A DNA stretch of 64,000 nt from Clostridium beijerinckii (GCF_018223745.1 NZ_CP073653.1:797001-861000), one strand, 5' to 3'; shown: positions 37,579 to 47,791, numbered from the stretch's first letter. Notes: generated by a model not told the origin, from the sequence alone. Numbers and translations: made by a program.

Positions 37579-37731
37579 GTTATGGCGCATTATTTATTAA
37601 TTTATATCTTTAGATATCATTAAATAGGCAAAGAAAAGTGATTGCAAGGTTTTAATCACTTTTCTAATATCCAAGATTAGCATTTTATTTGAATTAGACT
37701 TAGAATATAATTATTAAAAGGGAGGATTAAT

Positions 37732-38316
37732 ATGGAAAATGTAATTGAAAATATAAAATCAAGAAGAAGTATAAGAAGATACAAAGAGGAACAAATAAAA
37801 GATGAGGAACTATTTACAATCTTAGATTCAGCAAAACATGCACCAAGTGGAGGTAACTCTCAAACATGGCAATTTACTGTAGTTCAAAATAAAGAAATTC
37901 TTTTAGAGTTAAATGGATATATTAAAGAAGCTTTTGAAAAGCTTGAAGTTGATGAAAATACCTATAAAAGTAAAAAAGCAGGTAAAGTTGCATCGAAGAA
38001 AGATGACTACAATTTTTATTACAATGCTCCAACCTTGATTATAGTATCGAATGAGTCTAACTATAGTAATGCAATGGCAGATAGTGCTTGTGCTATAGAA
38101 AATATGCTTTTAGCAGCAAATTACTTGGAACTTGGAGCATGTTGGATAAATCAATTAACATGGTTTGACAATGATGAAAATGTAAGAAAGTTACTTACAC
38201 GCTTAGGAATTTCAGAAAAACATAAGGTTTGCGGGTCTATTTGTATTGGCTATATAGATGGTATTAAACCAGAGAAAAAAATATTGAAGGAAAATACAGT
38301 GACAATTATAAGATAA
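37732..38316 (+). CDS. Nitroreductase-family FMN protein
   Basis: A 194-residue stand-alone nitroreductase domain (SRRSIRRYKEEQIKDEEL, HAPSGGNSQTWQFTVV, LGACWINQLTW) without a ferredoxin extension. Reduces nitro compounds or quinones using FMN and NAD(P)H. The ATG follows GGGAGGA. It sits alone between the DHA2 pump and a terminator of the recurrent family; it may belong functionally with the pump as a detoxification unit, but no shared promoter is evident. Confidence 0.92.
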   Translation: MENVIENIKSRRSIRRYKEEQIKDEELFTILDSAKHAPSGGNSQTWQFTVVQNKEILLELNGYIKEAFEKLEVDENTYKSKKAGKVASKKDDYNFYYNAPTLIIVSNESNYSNAMADSACAIENMLLAANYLELGACWINQLTWFDNDENVRKLLTRLGISEKHKVCGSICIGYIDGIKPEKKILKENTVTIIR

Positions 38317-38404
38317 TAGGGAATTATATTTATATTGACTTATAAAATATTATTTTTCTAATAGATATGTATCTGTAAAGAGAGTATTTCTATTTCATCA
38401 TAAA

Positions 38405-38447
38405 CCCGCAAGAATCTGGGAATTAGGTTCTTGGGGGCATTTTTATT
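38405..38447 (+). terminator. Terminator after the nitroreductase gene
   Basis: CC..CAAGAAtct / aggTTCTTG..GG around GGGAATT, followed by CATTTTTATTTG; a diverged ATGAAACCCAC-family member whose loop resembles the one at 23260. Confidence 0.75.
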
Positions 38448-38581
38448 TGTAGATATTTAAAGAATAAATCTATATTTTTAATAGTTGCAATATATAGTAT
38501 AATAGTTGTTAGAAATCAGGAAAGAAATTAATATTTATATTTAATAATTTCTAATAAATGATAGGTGAGGAACGTAAAGAG

Positions 38582-39358
38582 ATGACAATGGAATTAGAGA
38601 AATACTATAATAAATTTTGTGAAGATAAAAGATTAACTAGAAAATATGCACAAGTTGAGTTTTTAACTTCTATGAAATATATTCATGAGTATCTAGAAAA
38701 GAATAATGGTTCCAAAATTTTAGATGTTGGTGCTGGAACAGGAAGATACTCTGTGGAGCTAGCAAATGATGGGTATGATGTTACAGCAATTGAGCTTGTA
38801 AAGCATAATCTAGGTATTTTGAAATCAAAAGGAAGTTCAGTAAAAGCATATCAAGGGACAGCATTAGATTTATCAAGATTTGAAGAAAATACATTTGATA
38901 TGACATTGGTATTTGGACCGATGTATCACTTATACAATTTTCAGGATAAAGCAAAAGCCTTACAAGAGGCGAAGAGAGTAACAAAAATTGGAGGAGTTAT
39001 CTTAGTAGCTTATTGCATGAATGAATATAGCGTAATAACATATGGTTTTAAGGAAAATAATATTCGTTCATCTATTGAAAATGGAAAGCTTACTGATGAT
39101 TTTCATGTTATATCTGAGCCAAAAGATTTATATGATTATGTAAGGATTGAAGATATCAATAAGTTAAATGAAGAAGTAAGACTAAAAAGGATAAAATTAA
39201 TTTCAGCAGATGGGCCAGCGAATTACATGAGATCTGTTTTAAATGCTATGGATGAAGAGACATTTAAGCTTTTTATTAACTATCATATTTCTACATGTGA
39301 AAGACCAGAGTTGCTTGGAGCAAGTGCACATACATTAGACATTTTAATAAAGGAGTAG
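38582..39358 (+). CDS. Class I SAM-dependent methyltransferase
   Basis: About 258 residues. The SAM-binding motif I is KILDVGAGTGRYSVELA, followed by acidic motif II (VTAIELVKHNL) and motif IV (FDMTLVFGPMYHL), the latter typical of small-molecule methyltransferases of the Methyltransf_11/25 type. The N-terminus MELEKYYNKFCEDKRL is common in clostridial homologues. In-frame ATGs lie at 38558, 38582 and 38588; 38582 is chosen for its distance from GTGAGG. Substrate unknown; single gene. Confidence 0.85.
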   Translation: MTMELEKYYNKFCEDKRLTRKYAQVEFLTSMKYIHEYLEKNNGSKILDVGAGTGRYSVELANDGYDVTAIELVKHNLGILKSKGSSVKAYQGTALDLSRFEENTFDMTLVFGPMYHLYNFQDKAKALQEAKRVTKIGGVILVAYCMNEYSVITYGFKENNIRSSIENGKLTDDFHVISEPKDLYDYVRIEDINKLNEEVRLKRIKLISADGPANYMRSVLNAMDEETFKLFINYHISTCERPELLGASAHTLDILIKE

Positions 39359-39663
39359 GAAAAGAGAGTAAGAGAGCTAAATTTTAATTATTAATAAGAA
39401 ATAAATATAGCACCTTTTTCAAATATGAAAGGTATAATATAAAATAAATTCTTAACAAAGTGTTTGTTTTATATTATACTTTTTTGTCTTTAAATAAAAA
39501 AAATTTATAATATTATACAGGAACACCATGTAATTTCAATATTTAGCAATAATTATATGGATAATTATTATTGTTAAATAATTATTTTATATTGAATGCA
39601 ATTAATTTAGTGCTATAATAAAATTATAAAAGATCGATTATATGAGGAAAAAAGGTGTTTATT
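39359..39663. promoter_or_regulatory. Intergenic region upstream of the aldehyde dehydrogenase
   Basis: A small hairpin CACCTTTTT..ATGAAAGGT (about 39410-39433) may end the methyltransferase transcript. The remainder is AT-rich with several TATAAT-like boxes (for example near 39426 and 39615), but no convincing -35/-10 pair or operator was singled out. Confidence 0.4.
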
Positions 39664-41145
39664 ATGAATGTTAAATTAGAAAATAGATATAGATTATTTA
39701 TTAATGGAGAATGGAGAGATGCTTCAGATGGAGCTACAATAAAGACTTATAATCCAGCTAATGGGGAATTTTTAGCTGAGATTGCAGATGCTACAGAAAA
39801 AGATGTAGATGATGCTGTTAATTCTGCAAGACAAGCCTTTGCTACATGGGGCAAAACTACTGTTGTAGAAAGAGCAAATATATTAAATAAAATTGCTGAT
39901 ATTATTGAAGAAAACGCAGAATACTTAGCTACAGTAGAAACTTTAGATAATGGAAAACCAATTAGAGAGACAACAGGAGCAGATATTCCATTAGCAGCAG
40001 ATCACTTTAGATATTTTGCAGGTGTTATTCGTGCTGATGAGGGTTCTGCAACAATGATAGATGAAAATACTTTAAATTTAATATTAAGTGAGCCAATTGG
40101 TGTTGTAGGGCAAATAGTTCCTTGGAATTTTCCATTCTTAATGGCGGCTTGGAAGTTAGCTCCAGTGTTAGCAGCTGGGGATGTTTCAGTATTTAAACCA
40201 TCAAGTACTACTTCATTGAGCGTATTAGAGCTTATGAAACTAATACAAAATATTGTTCCTAGTGGTGTAATTAATGTTATTACAGGAAAAGGATCAAAGA
40301 GCGGTGAATATCTGCAAAATCATGAAGGACTTGATAAATTAGCATTTACAGGATCTACAGAAGTTGGAAGACAAATTGGACTTGCTGCGGCTAAACGTAT
40401 TATTCCTGCAACTTTAGAGCTTGGAGGAAAGTCAGCTAATATTTTCTTTAGTGATGCAAATATGAACATTGCATTAGAAGGTATTCAATTGGGAATTTTA
40501 TTTAACCAAGGACAAGTTTGTTCTGCAGGTTCTAGAATATTTGTACAAGAAGATTTTTATGATGAATTTATGGAAAAAGCAATTGCTGCTTTTGAAAAAG
40601 TTAAAGTTGGAAACCCATTAGATCCTAATACTCAAATGGGAGCGCAAGTTAGTGAATCTCAACTTAAAAAAATTCTTAAATATATAGAAATAGGTAAAAA
40701 AGAAGGAGCAAAAGTAGCGACAGGAGGGGAAAGATTCATTGAGGGTGATGCTAAGAATGGATACTTTATGAAACCTACTTTACTTACAGATGTTACTAAT
40801 GATATGAGAATAGCTAGAGAAGAAATATTTGGGCCAGTTGGAGTTGTAATTAAATTTAAGACAGAAGAAGAAGTCATTGCTATGGCAAATGATAGTGAAT
40901 ATGGCTTAGGTGGTGGAGTATTTACTACTAACTTAAATCGTGCTATAAGAGTTGCTAAAGGAATAAGGACTGGACGTATATGGGTTAACACTTATAATAC
41001 TTTCCCAGCAGGTGCAACATTTGGTGGATACAAAGAATCTGGTATAGGCAGGGAAACTCACAAAGTTATATTAGAAGCGTATACTCAAAAGAAAAATATC
41101 ATAGTTAATTTATCAGAAACTCCTGGTGGAATGTATATAAAGTAA
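39664..41145 (+). CDS. NAD(P)-dependent aldehyde dehydrogenase
   Basis: A 493-residue ALDH-superfamily enzyme oxidising an aldehyde to its acid. Catalytic Cys in NQGQVCSAGSR, general base Glu in LELGGKSANIFF, cofactor-binding FTGSTEVGRQI and the early VGQIVPWNFPFLMAAWK motif are all present, and length is standard. The start is the ATG at 39664 about 8 bp after AAAGG, rather than the in-frame codon at 39655. It stands alone between terminators. Similarity of layout is to betaine/acetaldehyde-type ALDHs (ALDH2 class), but the substrate is not determinable. Confidence 0.94.
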   Translation: MNVKLENRYRLFINGEWRDASDGATIKTYNPANGEFLAEIADATEKDVDDAVNSARQAFATWGKTTVVERANILNKIADIIEENAEYLATVETLDNGKPIRETTGADIPLAADHFRYFAGVIRADEGSATMIDENTLNLILSEPIGVVGQIVPWNFPFLMAAWKLAPVLAAGDVSVFKPSSTTSLSVLELMKLIQNIVPSGVINVITGKGSKSGEYLQNHEGLDKLAFTGSTEVGRQIGLAAAKRIIPATLELGGKSANIFFSDANMNIALEGIQLGILFNQGQVCSAGSRIFVQEDFYDEFMEKAIAAFEKVKVGNPLDPNTQMGAQVSESQLKKILKYIEIGKKEGAKVATGGERFIEGDAKNGYFMKPTLLTDVTNDMRIAREEIFGPVGVVIKFKTEEEVIAMANDSEYGLGGGVFTTNLNRAIRVAKGIRTGRIWVNTYNTFPAGATFGGYKESGIGRETHKVILEAYTQKKNIIVNLSETPGGMYIK

Positions 41146-41265
41146 TGAATATTGAATCATATTATATGTATTAGAATCAAGCCTCTATATTTTAGGTTTA
41201 ATCAGGTATATAACTTCCCGAATTTTAAATATAAACTCATTACTGAATTATATATAGATTATAAT

Positions 41266-41304
41266 AGCCATAAAGACCCTTAATCAGGATCTTTATGGCT
41301 ATTT
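41266..41304. terminator. Bidirectional terminator between ALDH and DUF4317 genes
   Basis: AGCCATAAAGACCCT / AGGATCTTTATGGCT, an almost perfect 15-bp stem with loop TAATC. Confidence 0.85.
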
Positions 41305-41332
41305 AAATGAGAAAAGTATTATTTGCAGTAAG

Positions 41333-42775
41333 TTAAAGCAAAGCATTAACGCCATTTACTTTAGCTTGTTCATCATCATCTATAGGAATTATAATACATT
41401 TCTTTCCGTCTATTATTTGTGATTTTATTTGAGATACTTTTTGAGGTTTTACATTAAGTACAATATCATAATTTGGAGCATCGCTAATCTCAGTTTCTAT
41501 TTCAGTGTTTTCAGTATTATTTGCATCAGATGCTGTTTCTGAATCAAGATTTTCATCTAAATTAGAGTCAGAAGCCACTTCTAAGATGGTATCAGATTCT
41601 GTCTTTAAAGCAGAATTAGGCTCTGACTCTAAGATCTTATTCAAAGCTGATTCAGTTTCTGATTCTAAAGCAGCTTCTTTTTCTGAATCTGATAAAGCAT
41701 CCAGTTTTGTCTTTTCAAGTCTTTCTTCTAGTATGCGTACTTTCTTCTCAAGTTTTTCTTCCTTTTTCCTTTGTTCATTTGCTGCAAGTGCTTTTTTATC
41801 AATTAAATTTTCTGCTACAGGCGGAGTATCTCCAAATGCTTCTGTATATGATTTTTCAATCTTTGCAGTGATCTCTTCAGGAACTCCACTTTCGATTAAA
41901 ATATCTTGAATATTATCATTACTCAAAACTATAGGTTCAGCATTTTTGCCGTTAACAGTAGTATGATCATCTACTATAGTATTGAGGGTTTCTTGAATTT
42001 CCATAAATAAATGCTCTGATTTTTCATCATCACTTCCAACAGCTTTACGAATTATATTTTGGAATGTTTCTTTTTGCTCAGTAGCTGTTTGTTTTGAACT
42101 ACAACCTAAAGCTTCCTCCATAAATTCAGGATGAGGATCTTTTGCATCTTTTGTGTAATACATAATAGAATGAATATCAGTACTACGATCTATAAATGCT
42201 GGAAATACAAATCCAAGGTCTGGTGGACCAACTACCCAATCTCTAATACGAGCTCCAATTCGATTTTCATCTTCAAGATATCCAAGAGCTGGTTTTGAAA
42301 GTGATACTGGACAGATTGCACATAATATATATTCATATACCTCTTCAGATTCATCTAATTTTGAGTTATCCGTAGTTTTTGTCATAACATCATAGGCATC
42401 GTGAAAAACGAGTATTAGAAAGTTACCAGTATATTCATAACTATTTATAATCATTTTATAAAAGCTATCGAGCATAGAATCATCTTTTAATTTACTTTTT
42501 TTTAGCTCCATTAAGGAAAGCTGTCTGCCGCCTATGCCTTCTTCATCAAGAGGAAAGTTAAGTTCAAGAATGTTATTTCCAACTGTTCCAGATAGTGTTT
42601 TCTTGGCAATTTCTAAATATTTAAAGAATTCCTCCTCTCTTAGATTTAAAAAAGTTTCTTTAAATTTTAATACAATATCTTTTTGACCATCTACATAACA
42701 ACCACACATTTTAGTAAACGTACAGTCATCTTTTTTTAAACGTCTTTTTAATTCTAATATATCTTTTTTGTTCAT
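41333..42775 (-). CDS. DUF4317-family protein with acidic Ser/Glu-rich segment
   Basis: A 480-residue protein of unknown function. Residues about 1-250 follow the DUF4317 pattern (MNKKDILELKRRLKKDDCTFT, MCGCYVDGQKDIVL, GPPDLGFVFPAFIDRSTDIHS). A coiled-coil segment rich in Lys/Glu follows. An acidic low-complexity stretch then has recurring S-(D/E)-S-E blocks (about residues 365-440), and the C-terminal piece resembles KSQIIDGKKCIIIPIDDDEQ. No signal peptide or membrane segment. The start is at 42775 after GAGGGAG. Monocistronic. Confidence 0.8.
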   Translation of the reverse strand: MNKKDILELKRRLKKDDCTFTKMCGCYVDGQKDIVLKFKETFLNLREEEFFKYLEIAKKTLSGTVGNNILELNFPLDEEGIGGRQLSLMELKKSKLKDDSMLDSFYKMIINSYEYTGNFLILVFHDAYDVMTKTTDNSKLDESEEVYEYILCAICPVSLSKPALGYLEDENRIGARIRDWVVGPPDLGFVFPAFIDRSTDIHSIMYYTKDAKDPHPEFMEEALGCSSKQTATEQKETFQNIIRKAVGSDDEKSEHLFMEIQETLNTIVDDHTTVNGKNAEPIVLSNDNIQDILIESGVPEEITAKIEKSYTEAFGDTPPVAENLIDKKALAANEQRKKEEKLEKKVRILEERLEKTKLDALSDSEKEAALESETESALNKILESEPNSALKTESDTILEVASDSNLDENLDSETASDANNTENTEIETEISDAPNYDIVLNVKPQKVSQIKSQIIDGKKCIIIPIDDDEQAKVNGVNALL

Positions 42776-43227
42776 AAATCTCCCTCTCATTTCGCCGAGT
42801 TTTTATTAGATACATGAAATAACATGTCCAAATTTGCTATGAATATTTTATGCTTGGACTCTAAAACATTTCCTTTAGAAACTCGTAATTTCTTATAAAT
42901 GTTGCATTTTAAGAGTCTAGACTCTATATATAAAATAGACTGGCTATTGACTGCTATTTTGAATACGCTTTAGCACATGCCCAAAATACTTCACATAATA
43001 TAGTATAGTGTTGAATTGATAGCTCTGCAAGATATTAAGTGAAGTTTAAAGCCATATTTTGTAAGAAGATTTAAGCGTTCATTGTTTAGTAAACGTATAA
43101 TATAAAAACAGCTAATTTTATATAGAAATTAAAAATATAAAAAATATTATACGAAGATATAGACAATTAAATCCAATTATGATAAGATTTAATTACTTAA
43201 ACGTTTACTGAAAAAGAGGAATATGTT
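42776..43227. promoter_or_regulatory. Intergenic region with LacI-type operator sequences
   Basis: TAAACGTTTA (43198-43207), a perfect palindrome inside TTAAACGTTTACTG, lies 20 bp before the LacI-family start codon. A related AGTAAACGTATAAT is at 43088-43101. Both resemble LacI/CcpA-family operators and suggest autoregulation. A loose hairpin of GGACTCTAAAA / TTTTAAGAGTCT (about 42856-42918) precedes them. Confidence 0.55.
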
Positions 43228-44253
43228 ATGAATAGTAATATTAAAAGACCCACAATTAAAGATGTCGCTAAGAAATCCAATGTTTCTGTTGCCACAGTTT
43301 CTAGGATAATAAATAATCTAGATGGTTATTCAGAAGAGACTAGAAAAAAAGTAATTGAAGCTATGGATGAACTTGGTTATCAAAGAAATGCAATTGCGAG
43401 AAATCTCAAGGTTAAAGAAACACGAACTATTGGAGTGTTACGTCCTAAGATAAGCACTACATATTATGTAGAAATTTTAAATGGAATAGAAGATTTTGCG
43501 CAGCGCAATAATTACAGCGTTATAATCTGTAATGGTGGAGATAAGTGGGAGCGAATGTCAGAATATCTTCAGGTATTATCTGAAAGACAGGTAGATGGAT
43601 TAATTGTTTGCAGCATACCTCCAGATGATACTTTATGCAAAAGAATAATAGACTCACATATTCCAACAGTTCTTGTTTCGGGATTATCGTACAAGTATTC
43701 ATTGCCTTATGTTAAGGTTGATGATTATCAGGCTGCTTATTCAGCAACATCATATTTAATTGAAAATGGCCATAAAGAGATAGCAATTATATCTGGACCG
43801 ACTGAAGACCCTATAGCAGGAGTGCCACGTTTAAATGGATTTTTGCAAGCATTAAGAGATAATAACATATCCATAAAGAAAAATCTTATTAAAGAAAAAG
43901 GGTTTGGATTTATAGATGGGGTTGAAGGAATGAATGAACTTCTAGAGACAGGTGAGAAATTTACAGCTGTTTTTGCGGCATCTGATGATTGTGCTGTTGG
44001 AGCATTATCAGTAGCACATAAGAATGGTTTAAAAGTACCAGATGATCTATCTATAGTAGGTTATGATAACACAAATATAGCTGAGATGTCATATCCACCT
44101 TTAACAACAGTAGCACAACCTTTATATGATATGGGGAAAAAGTCTGTTGAAATGTTAATAAAAAGAATATCCTACAACGAAAAAGTTGAAAGCATAATAA
44201 TGCCATTTGAAATTATAGAAAGAGAGACAGTTAAAAAGATTAAAGATATATAG
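43228..44253 (+). CDS. LacI-family transcriptional regulator
   Basis: A 341-residue repressor: N-terminal HTH (PTIKDVAKKSNVSVATVSRIINN) with hinge YQRNAIARNL, then a periplasmic-binding-protein-like sugar sensor (TIGVLRPKISTTYYVEILNGIE, DGLIVCSIPPDD, AVFAASDDCAVGAL). Located immediately upstream of an ABC sugar importer and an alpha-glucosidase, with AAACG palindromes before both its own gene and the importer gene, so it most likely controls alpha-glucoside uptake. The ATG follows AGAGGA. Confidence 0.93.
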   Translation: MNSNIKRPTIKDVAKKSNVSVATVSRIINNLDGYSEETRKKVIEAMDELGYQRNAIARNLKVKETRTIGVLRPKISTTYYVEILNGIEDFAQRNNYSVIICNGGDKWERMSEYLQVLSERQVDGLIVCSIPPDDTLCKRIIDSHIPTVLVSGLSYKYSLPYVKVDDYQAAYSATSYLIENGHKEIAIISGPTEDPIAGVPRLNGFLQALRDNNISIKKNLIKEKGFGFIDGVEGMNELLETGEKFTAVFAASDDCAVGALSVAHKNGLKVPDDLSIVGYDNTNIAEMSYPPLTTVAQPLYDMGKKSVEMLIKRISYNEKVESIIMPFEIIERETVKKIKDI

Positions 44254-44629
44254 ACTGCACTAATAAATCTACATTTAAAGCTATAAGATATTAAATACTC
44301 AGTTATGATTTAAATGTAGAAAATTAATAGTAATATATAAATTATTATAGGAATATAAGATTTCAATGATTATTTATAGAATAGTATGAAGCTATATTAC
44401 AAGTTTCTATATACAATTCTAAGTTTAAAACTTTGTAATATAATTTCATATAAGATTTGAGAAAGATATTACGTAAATTTTTATAGTTTACGTAAACGAT
44501 TAAGTATTAAGGAATAGAAAAAGATATTAAAATGTACTTTTTAAGGCTGATGTGCCTAAAATAGTATAGTTAATATAATATTAAATCTACGTAATCGTAT
44601 ACTGAAATTACAAAGTAGGGGGAAGAGAA
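44254..44629 (+). promoter_or_regulatory. Importer-operon control region with perfect palindrome GTTTACGTAAAC
   Basis: The 12-bp palindrome at 44486-44497 shares the GTAAAC half-site with the sites before the LacI gene. TTACGTAA at about 44469-44476 and TACGTAATCGTATAC near 44588 are weaker relatives. Position upstream of the binding-protein gene fits LacI-type control. No RNA or ORF is seen in this 376-bp gap. Confidence 0.6.
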
Positions 44630-45880
44630 ATGAATAAAAAATTAAAATTACTAATGTCAATTACTATTAGTGCAGTAATTGGAACTTCATTATTAGCAGG
44701 ATGTGGTTCTAAGGGAGGTAGCACAGAAAATGGAAAAGTAAAATTAGAGTTATTTTCAACTAAGGCAGAAAATAAAACAATATTACAATCATTAGCAAAT
44801 GAATTTCAAGAAAAGAATCCTGATATTGAAATTTCAATTAATTCACCTGCAAATGCTGGTACTGTTTTAAAAACAAGACTTGCTAAAAATGATATGCCTG
44901 ATCTAGTAGCTTTAGGTGCTGATGTAAACTATGGTGCACTAGTAGATGCAAATGCTCTCGTTGATCTTACTAATGATGGCATTATTGAAAACATACAAAA
45001 ACCATATTTAGATATGCTTCATGGCATAGCAAGTAATGATAACGGAAAGATATATGGAGTTCCATATGCTACTAATGCCGATGGCGTTTTATACAATAAA
45101 GATATATTTTCAAAGCTAGGATTGCAAATTCCTAAAACTTGGGATGAATTTATGGCTGTATCGAAAAAAATTAAAGATGCAGGTCAATTACCACTTTATT
45201 TGACACTTAAAGATGCATGGACTGGAATGTGTTTCTGGAATGTTATAGCTAGTGACTTGGAGCCTAGTAATTTCTTAGCTGATAAAAAAGCAGGAAAAAC
45301 AACTTTTGAAGCTACACATAGAGAAATAGTGGACAAGATGGAGACTATAGGAACTCTTGGGCAAGAAGATATTTTAGGAGTATCATACAATGATGGTAAT
45401 GCAGCCTTTGCACAAGGTAAATCAGCAATGTATTTACAAGGTAACTGGGCTATTAGTGAAATAAAAAAAGCAAATCCTAATATAAATATAGGCATGTTCC
45501 CATTACCTGCAAGTAATGATCCATCTAAAAATAATATAGTATCTGGTATAGATGTGTTATTTGGAATAACAAGTAAGTCAAAACACTCTGATGAAGCAAA
45601 AAAATTCATAGAATTTATGACTCAAAAGGAGAATGCTCAAAAATATATAAAAGATCAATTCGCATTTTCTGCAGTTAAAGATGTGACACAAGATGATCAA
45701 AGTGTAACAGATGTACAAGAAAGCTTTAAAAATGGAAAAATTGGTGTTTTCCCTGATCACTACTATCCAAGCTCATTTGATGCAGCAAGTTTAGTTCAAG
45801 GGTTCTATAGTAAAAAAGATAAGGCAGAATTCTTAAAACAACTTGATACTGAATACGATAAAGCCAGTAGCAAACAATAA
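44630..45880 (+). CDS. ABC sugar transporter substrate-binding lipoprotein
   Basis: A 416-residue extracellular solute-binding protein of family 1. Signal peptide with lipobox LLAGC (Cys25), then MSP-type folds: KLELFSTKAENKTILQSLANEF, YGVPYATNADGVLYNKDIF and GKSAMYLQGNWAISEIKKANP. It delivers an oligosaccharide to the two permeases encoded downstream. A hairpin between this gene and the permeases may raise its relative expression. The ATG follows GGGGGAAGAG. Substrate probably an alpha-glucoside, judging from the GH13 gene. Confidence 0.93.
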   Translation: MNKKLKLLMSITISAVIGTSLLAGCGSKGGSTENGKVKLELFSTKAENKTILQSLANEFQEKNPDIEISINSPANAGTVLKTRLAKNDMPDLVALGADVNYGALVDANALVDLTNDGIIENIQKPYLDMLHGIASNDNGKIYGVPYATNADGVLYNKDIFSKLGLQIPKTWDEFMAVSKKIKDAGQLPLYLTLKDAWTGMCFWNVIASDLEPSNFLADKKAGKTTFEATHREIVDKMETIGTLGQEDILGVSYNDGNAAFAQGKSAMYLQGNWAISEIKKANPNINIGMFPLPASNDPSKNNIVSGIDVLFGITSKSKHSDEAKKFIEFMTQKENAQKYIKDQFAFSAVKDVTQDDQSVTDVQESFKNGKIGVFPDHYYPSSFDAASLVQGFYSKKDKAEFLKQLDTEYDKASSKQ

Positions 45881-45898
45881 ATAAGAGAAAATAAAAGT

Positions 45899-45996
45899 CA
45901 TAAGGATGTCCTAAAAGATGGCCGTAGCTTGATATTTATTAATAAACATGAAAAATAATATTTTTAGGAAAATAGACTAATTTTAGGACAACCTAT
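45899..45996 (+). other. Intercistronic hairpin between binding protein and permeases
   Basis: AAGGATGTCCTAAAA (45902-45916) pairs with TTTTAGGACAACCT (45981-45994), without a T-run after it. It is probably a 3'-end stabilising structure for the binding-protein message or a leaky terminator, explaining the usual excess of binding protein over permease. Confidence 0.6.
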
Positions 45997-46053
45997 GTTA
46001 TATGTTAATAATATTTATTTGTCAAATGAAAAAATAATAGGGGGCTGAAGGTT

Positions 46054-46917
46054 TTGAAAAAGAAAAAAGCTTTTTATATTATGACTATACCAGCAGTTTT
46101 GTTATTCTTTATATTTCATACATTATCTCTTTTAGAAGGTGTATTTTATAGTTTTACCAATTCAAAAGGATATGGTGATTGGAGTTTTGTTGGATTAAAA
46201 AACTATATTGCAGTATTTCAAGATAGTAATGTTATGCATGCGTACATTTTTACTTTCAAATTTGCAATTATAACTACAATTATAGTAAACATATTAAGTC
46301 TTTTAATTGCTGTAGGTTTAAACTCAAAAATCAAATTTCAAAATACCTTAAAGTCAATATATTTTATTCCTAATATATTAGGAACTTTAATAGTGGCATT
46401 TATATTCAATTTTGTATTTGCTCATGTTATACCAAACATTGGAGAGACTATGAACATTTCTATGCTTAGTAAAAACATATTAGGTGATGAAAAGCTTGCA
46501 TGGCTTGGAATAGTGTTTGTAGCAGCATGGCAATCAATAGCCTTTAATACAATAATATATTTATCTGGACTTCAGACAATTGATACTGATGTTTACGAAG
46601 CCTGTGATATTGATGGTGCTGGTTCATGGCAAAGATTTAAAAGCATAACATTTCCATTAATAGCACCATTTTTCACAATTAACATGGTTTTATGTATGAA
46701 AGGATTTTTAATGGTATTTGATCAGGTTGTAGCTATGACAGGAGGAGGACCTGGAACTGTTACTCAATCAATATCTTATGTAATTTATAACGGAGGATTT
46801 AACCAAGGAAGTTTTGCATATCAATCTGCAAATGCTGTTATTTACTTCATCGTAATTGTAGCAATATCATTATTTCAGCTTAGAGTCCTTGAAAAGAGGG
46901 AGGAAAAAGTACTATGA
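46054..46917 (+). CDS. ABC sugar transporter permease (MalF-like)
   Basis: A 287-residue inner-membrane permease with six helices and the EAA-loop YEACDIDGAGSWQRFKSITF that contacts the ATPase. The start is TTG at 46054 (LKKKKAFYIM) after GGGGGCTGAAGG; no ATG serves better. It overlaps the next permease gene by 4 bp (ATGA). Part of a carbohydrate importer (CUT1 class). Confidence 0.93.
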   Translation: MKKKKAFYIMTIPAVLLFFIFHTLSLLEGVFYSFTNSKGYGDWSFVGLKNYIAVFQDSNVMHAYIFTFKFAIITTIIVNILSLLIAVGLNSKIKFQNTLKSIYFIPNILGTLIVAFIFNFVFAHVIPNIGETMNISMLSKNILGDEKLAWLGIVFVAAWQSIAFNTIIYLSGLQTIDTDVYEACDIDGAGSWQRFKSITFPLIAPFFTINMVLCMKGFLMVFDQVVAMTGGGPGTVTQSISYVIYNGGFNQGSFAYQSANAVIYFIVIVAISLFQLRVLEKREEKVL

Positions 46918-47738
46918 GGAGAAACAAAACCAATTGGATAGTAACTACGCTTATGATAGCAGGAGCTTTGGTGGCTATAATATTTCCATTGTATCTAACA
47001 ATATTAATAGCTGTAAAATCTCCACAAGATATGGTACCAAGTGCTTTATCATTTCCAAAGGCATTGCGTTTTGAAAATTTTACTGAAGCCATTGAAATGA
47101 CAAATTTCTTTGATGCTCTAAAAAACAGTTTAACAATAACAATTTCGGTATTAATTCTTACAATACTCTCAAATTCTTTGGTTTCATATGCCATAGCTAG
47201 AAATAGAAAGAAAAAGTTTTTTAATGCATTATACTATTACTTTTTAAGTGCTATGTTTGTACCATTTCCAATAATTATGCTGCCTCTTGTAAAACAAGTA
47301 AATATATTAAACATGGATAATATAATTGGAATAATATGTTTATACGTTGTATTTGGACTACCTTTTAATATATTTTTATATTCAGGTTATATTAAATCAA
47401 TTCCAGTTTCACTTGAAGAAGCAGCAACAATAGATGGTGCTTCTACATTTCAAGTATTTTGGAGAATAATTTTCCCTTTACTAAAACCTATTAATGCTAC
47501 GGTTGCAATTACTACTTGTTTGTGGACATGGAATGATTTCATGCTGCCACTTATTATCTTAGGTAAGCCAGAGATGGCTACATTGCCTTTAGTTCAATAC
47601 GTATTCCAGTCTCAATTTACTACAAATTATAATCTGGCTTTTGCGTCATACTTGCTAGCATTATTACCAATGTTTATTGTATACATCTTTGCGCAAAAAT
47701 GGATAAGAAATGGTATTGTCACTGGAGCTGTTAAATAA
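46914..47738 (+). CDS. ABC sugar transporter permease (MalG-like)
   Basis: A 274-residue partner permease, with six helices and the EAA-loop LEEAATIDGASTFQVFWRIIF. Translationally coupled to the first permease by the ATGA overlap. No ATP-binding subunit is encoded in the operon, so a shared MsmK/UgpC-type ATPase from elsewhere must energise it, as is common in Firmicutes CUT1 systems. Confidence 0.93.
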   Translation: MRRNKTNWIVTTLMIAGALVAIIFPLYLTILIAVKSPQDMVPSALSFPKALRFENFTEAIEMTNFFDALKNSLTITISVLILTILSNSLVSYAIARNRKKKFFNALYYYFLSAMFVPFPIIMLPLVKQVNILNMDNIIGIICLYVVFGLPFNIFLYSGYIKSIPVSLEEAATIDGASTFQVFWRIIFPLLKPINATVAITTCLWTWNDFMLPLIILGKPEMATLPLVQYVFQSQFTTNYNLAFASYLLALLPMFIVYIFAQKWIRNGIVTGAVK

Positions 47739-47791
47739 TAAAAATGCATTTAAACGAAATAAAATAAGTAATATTAAAAGGAGAATAAGTC

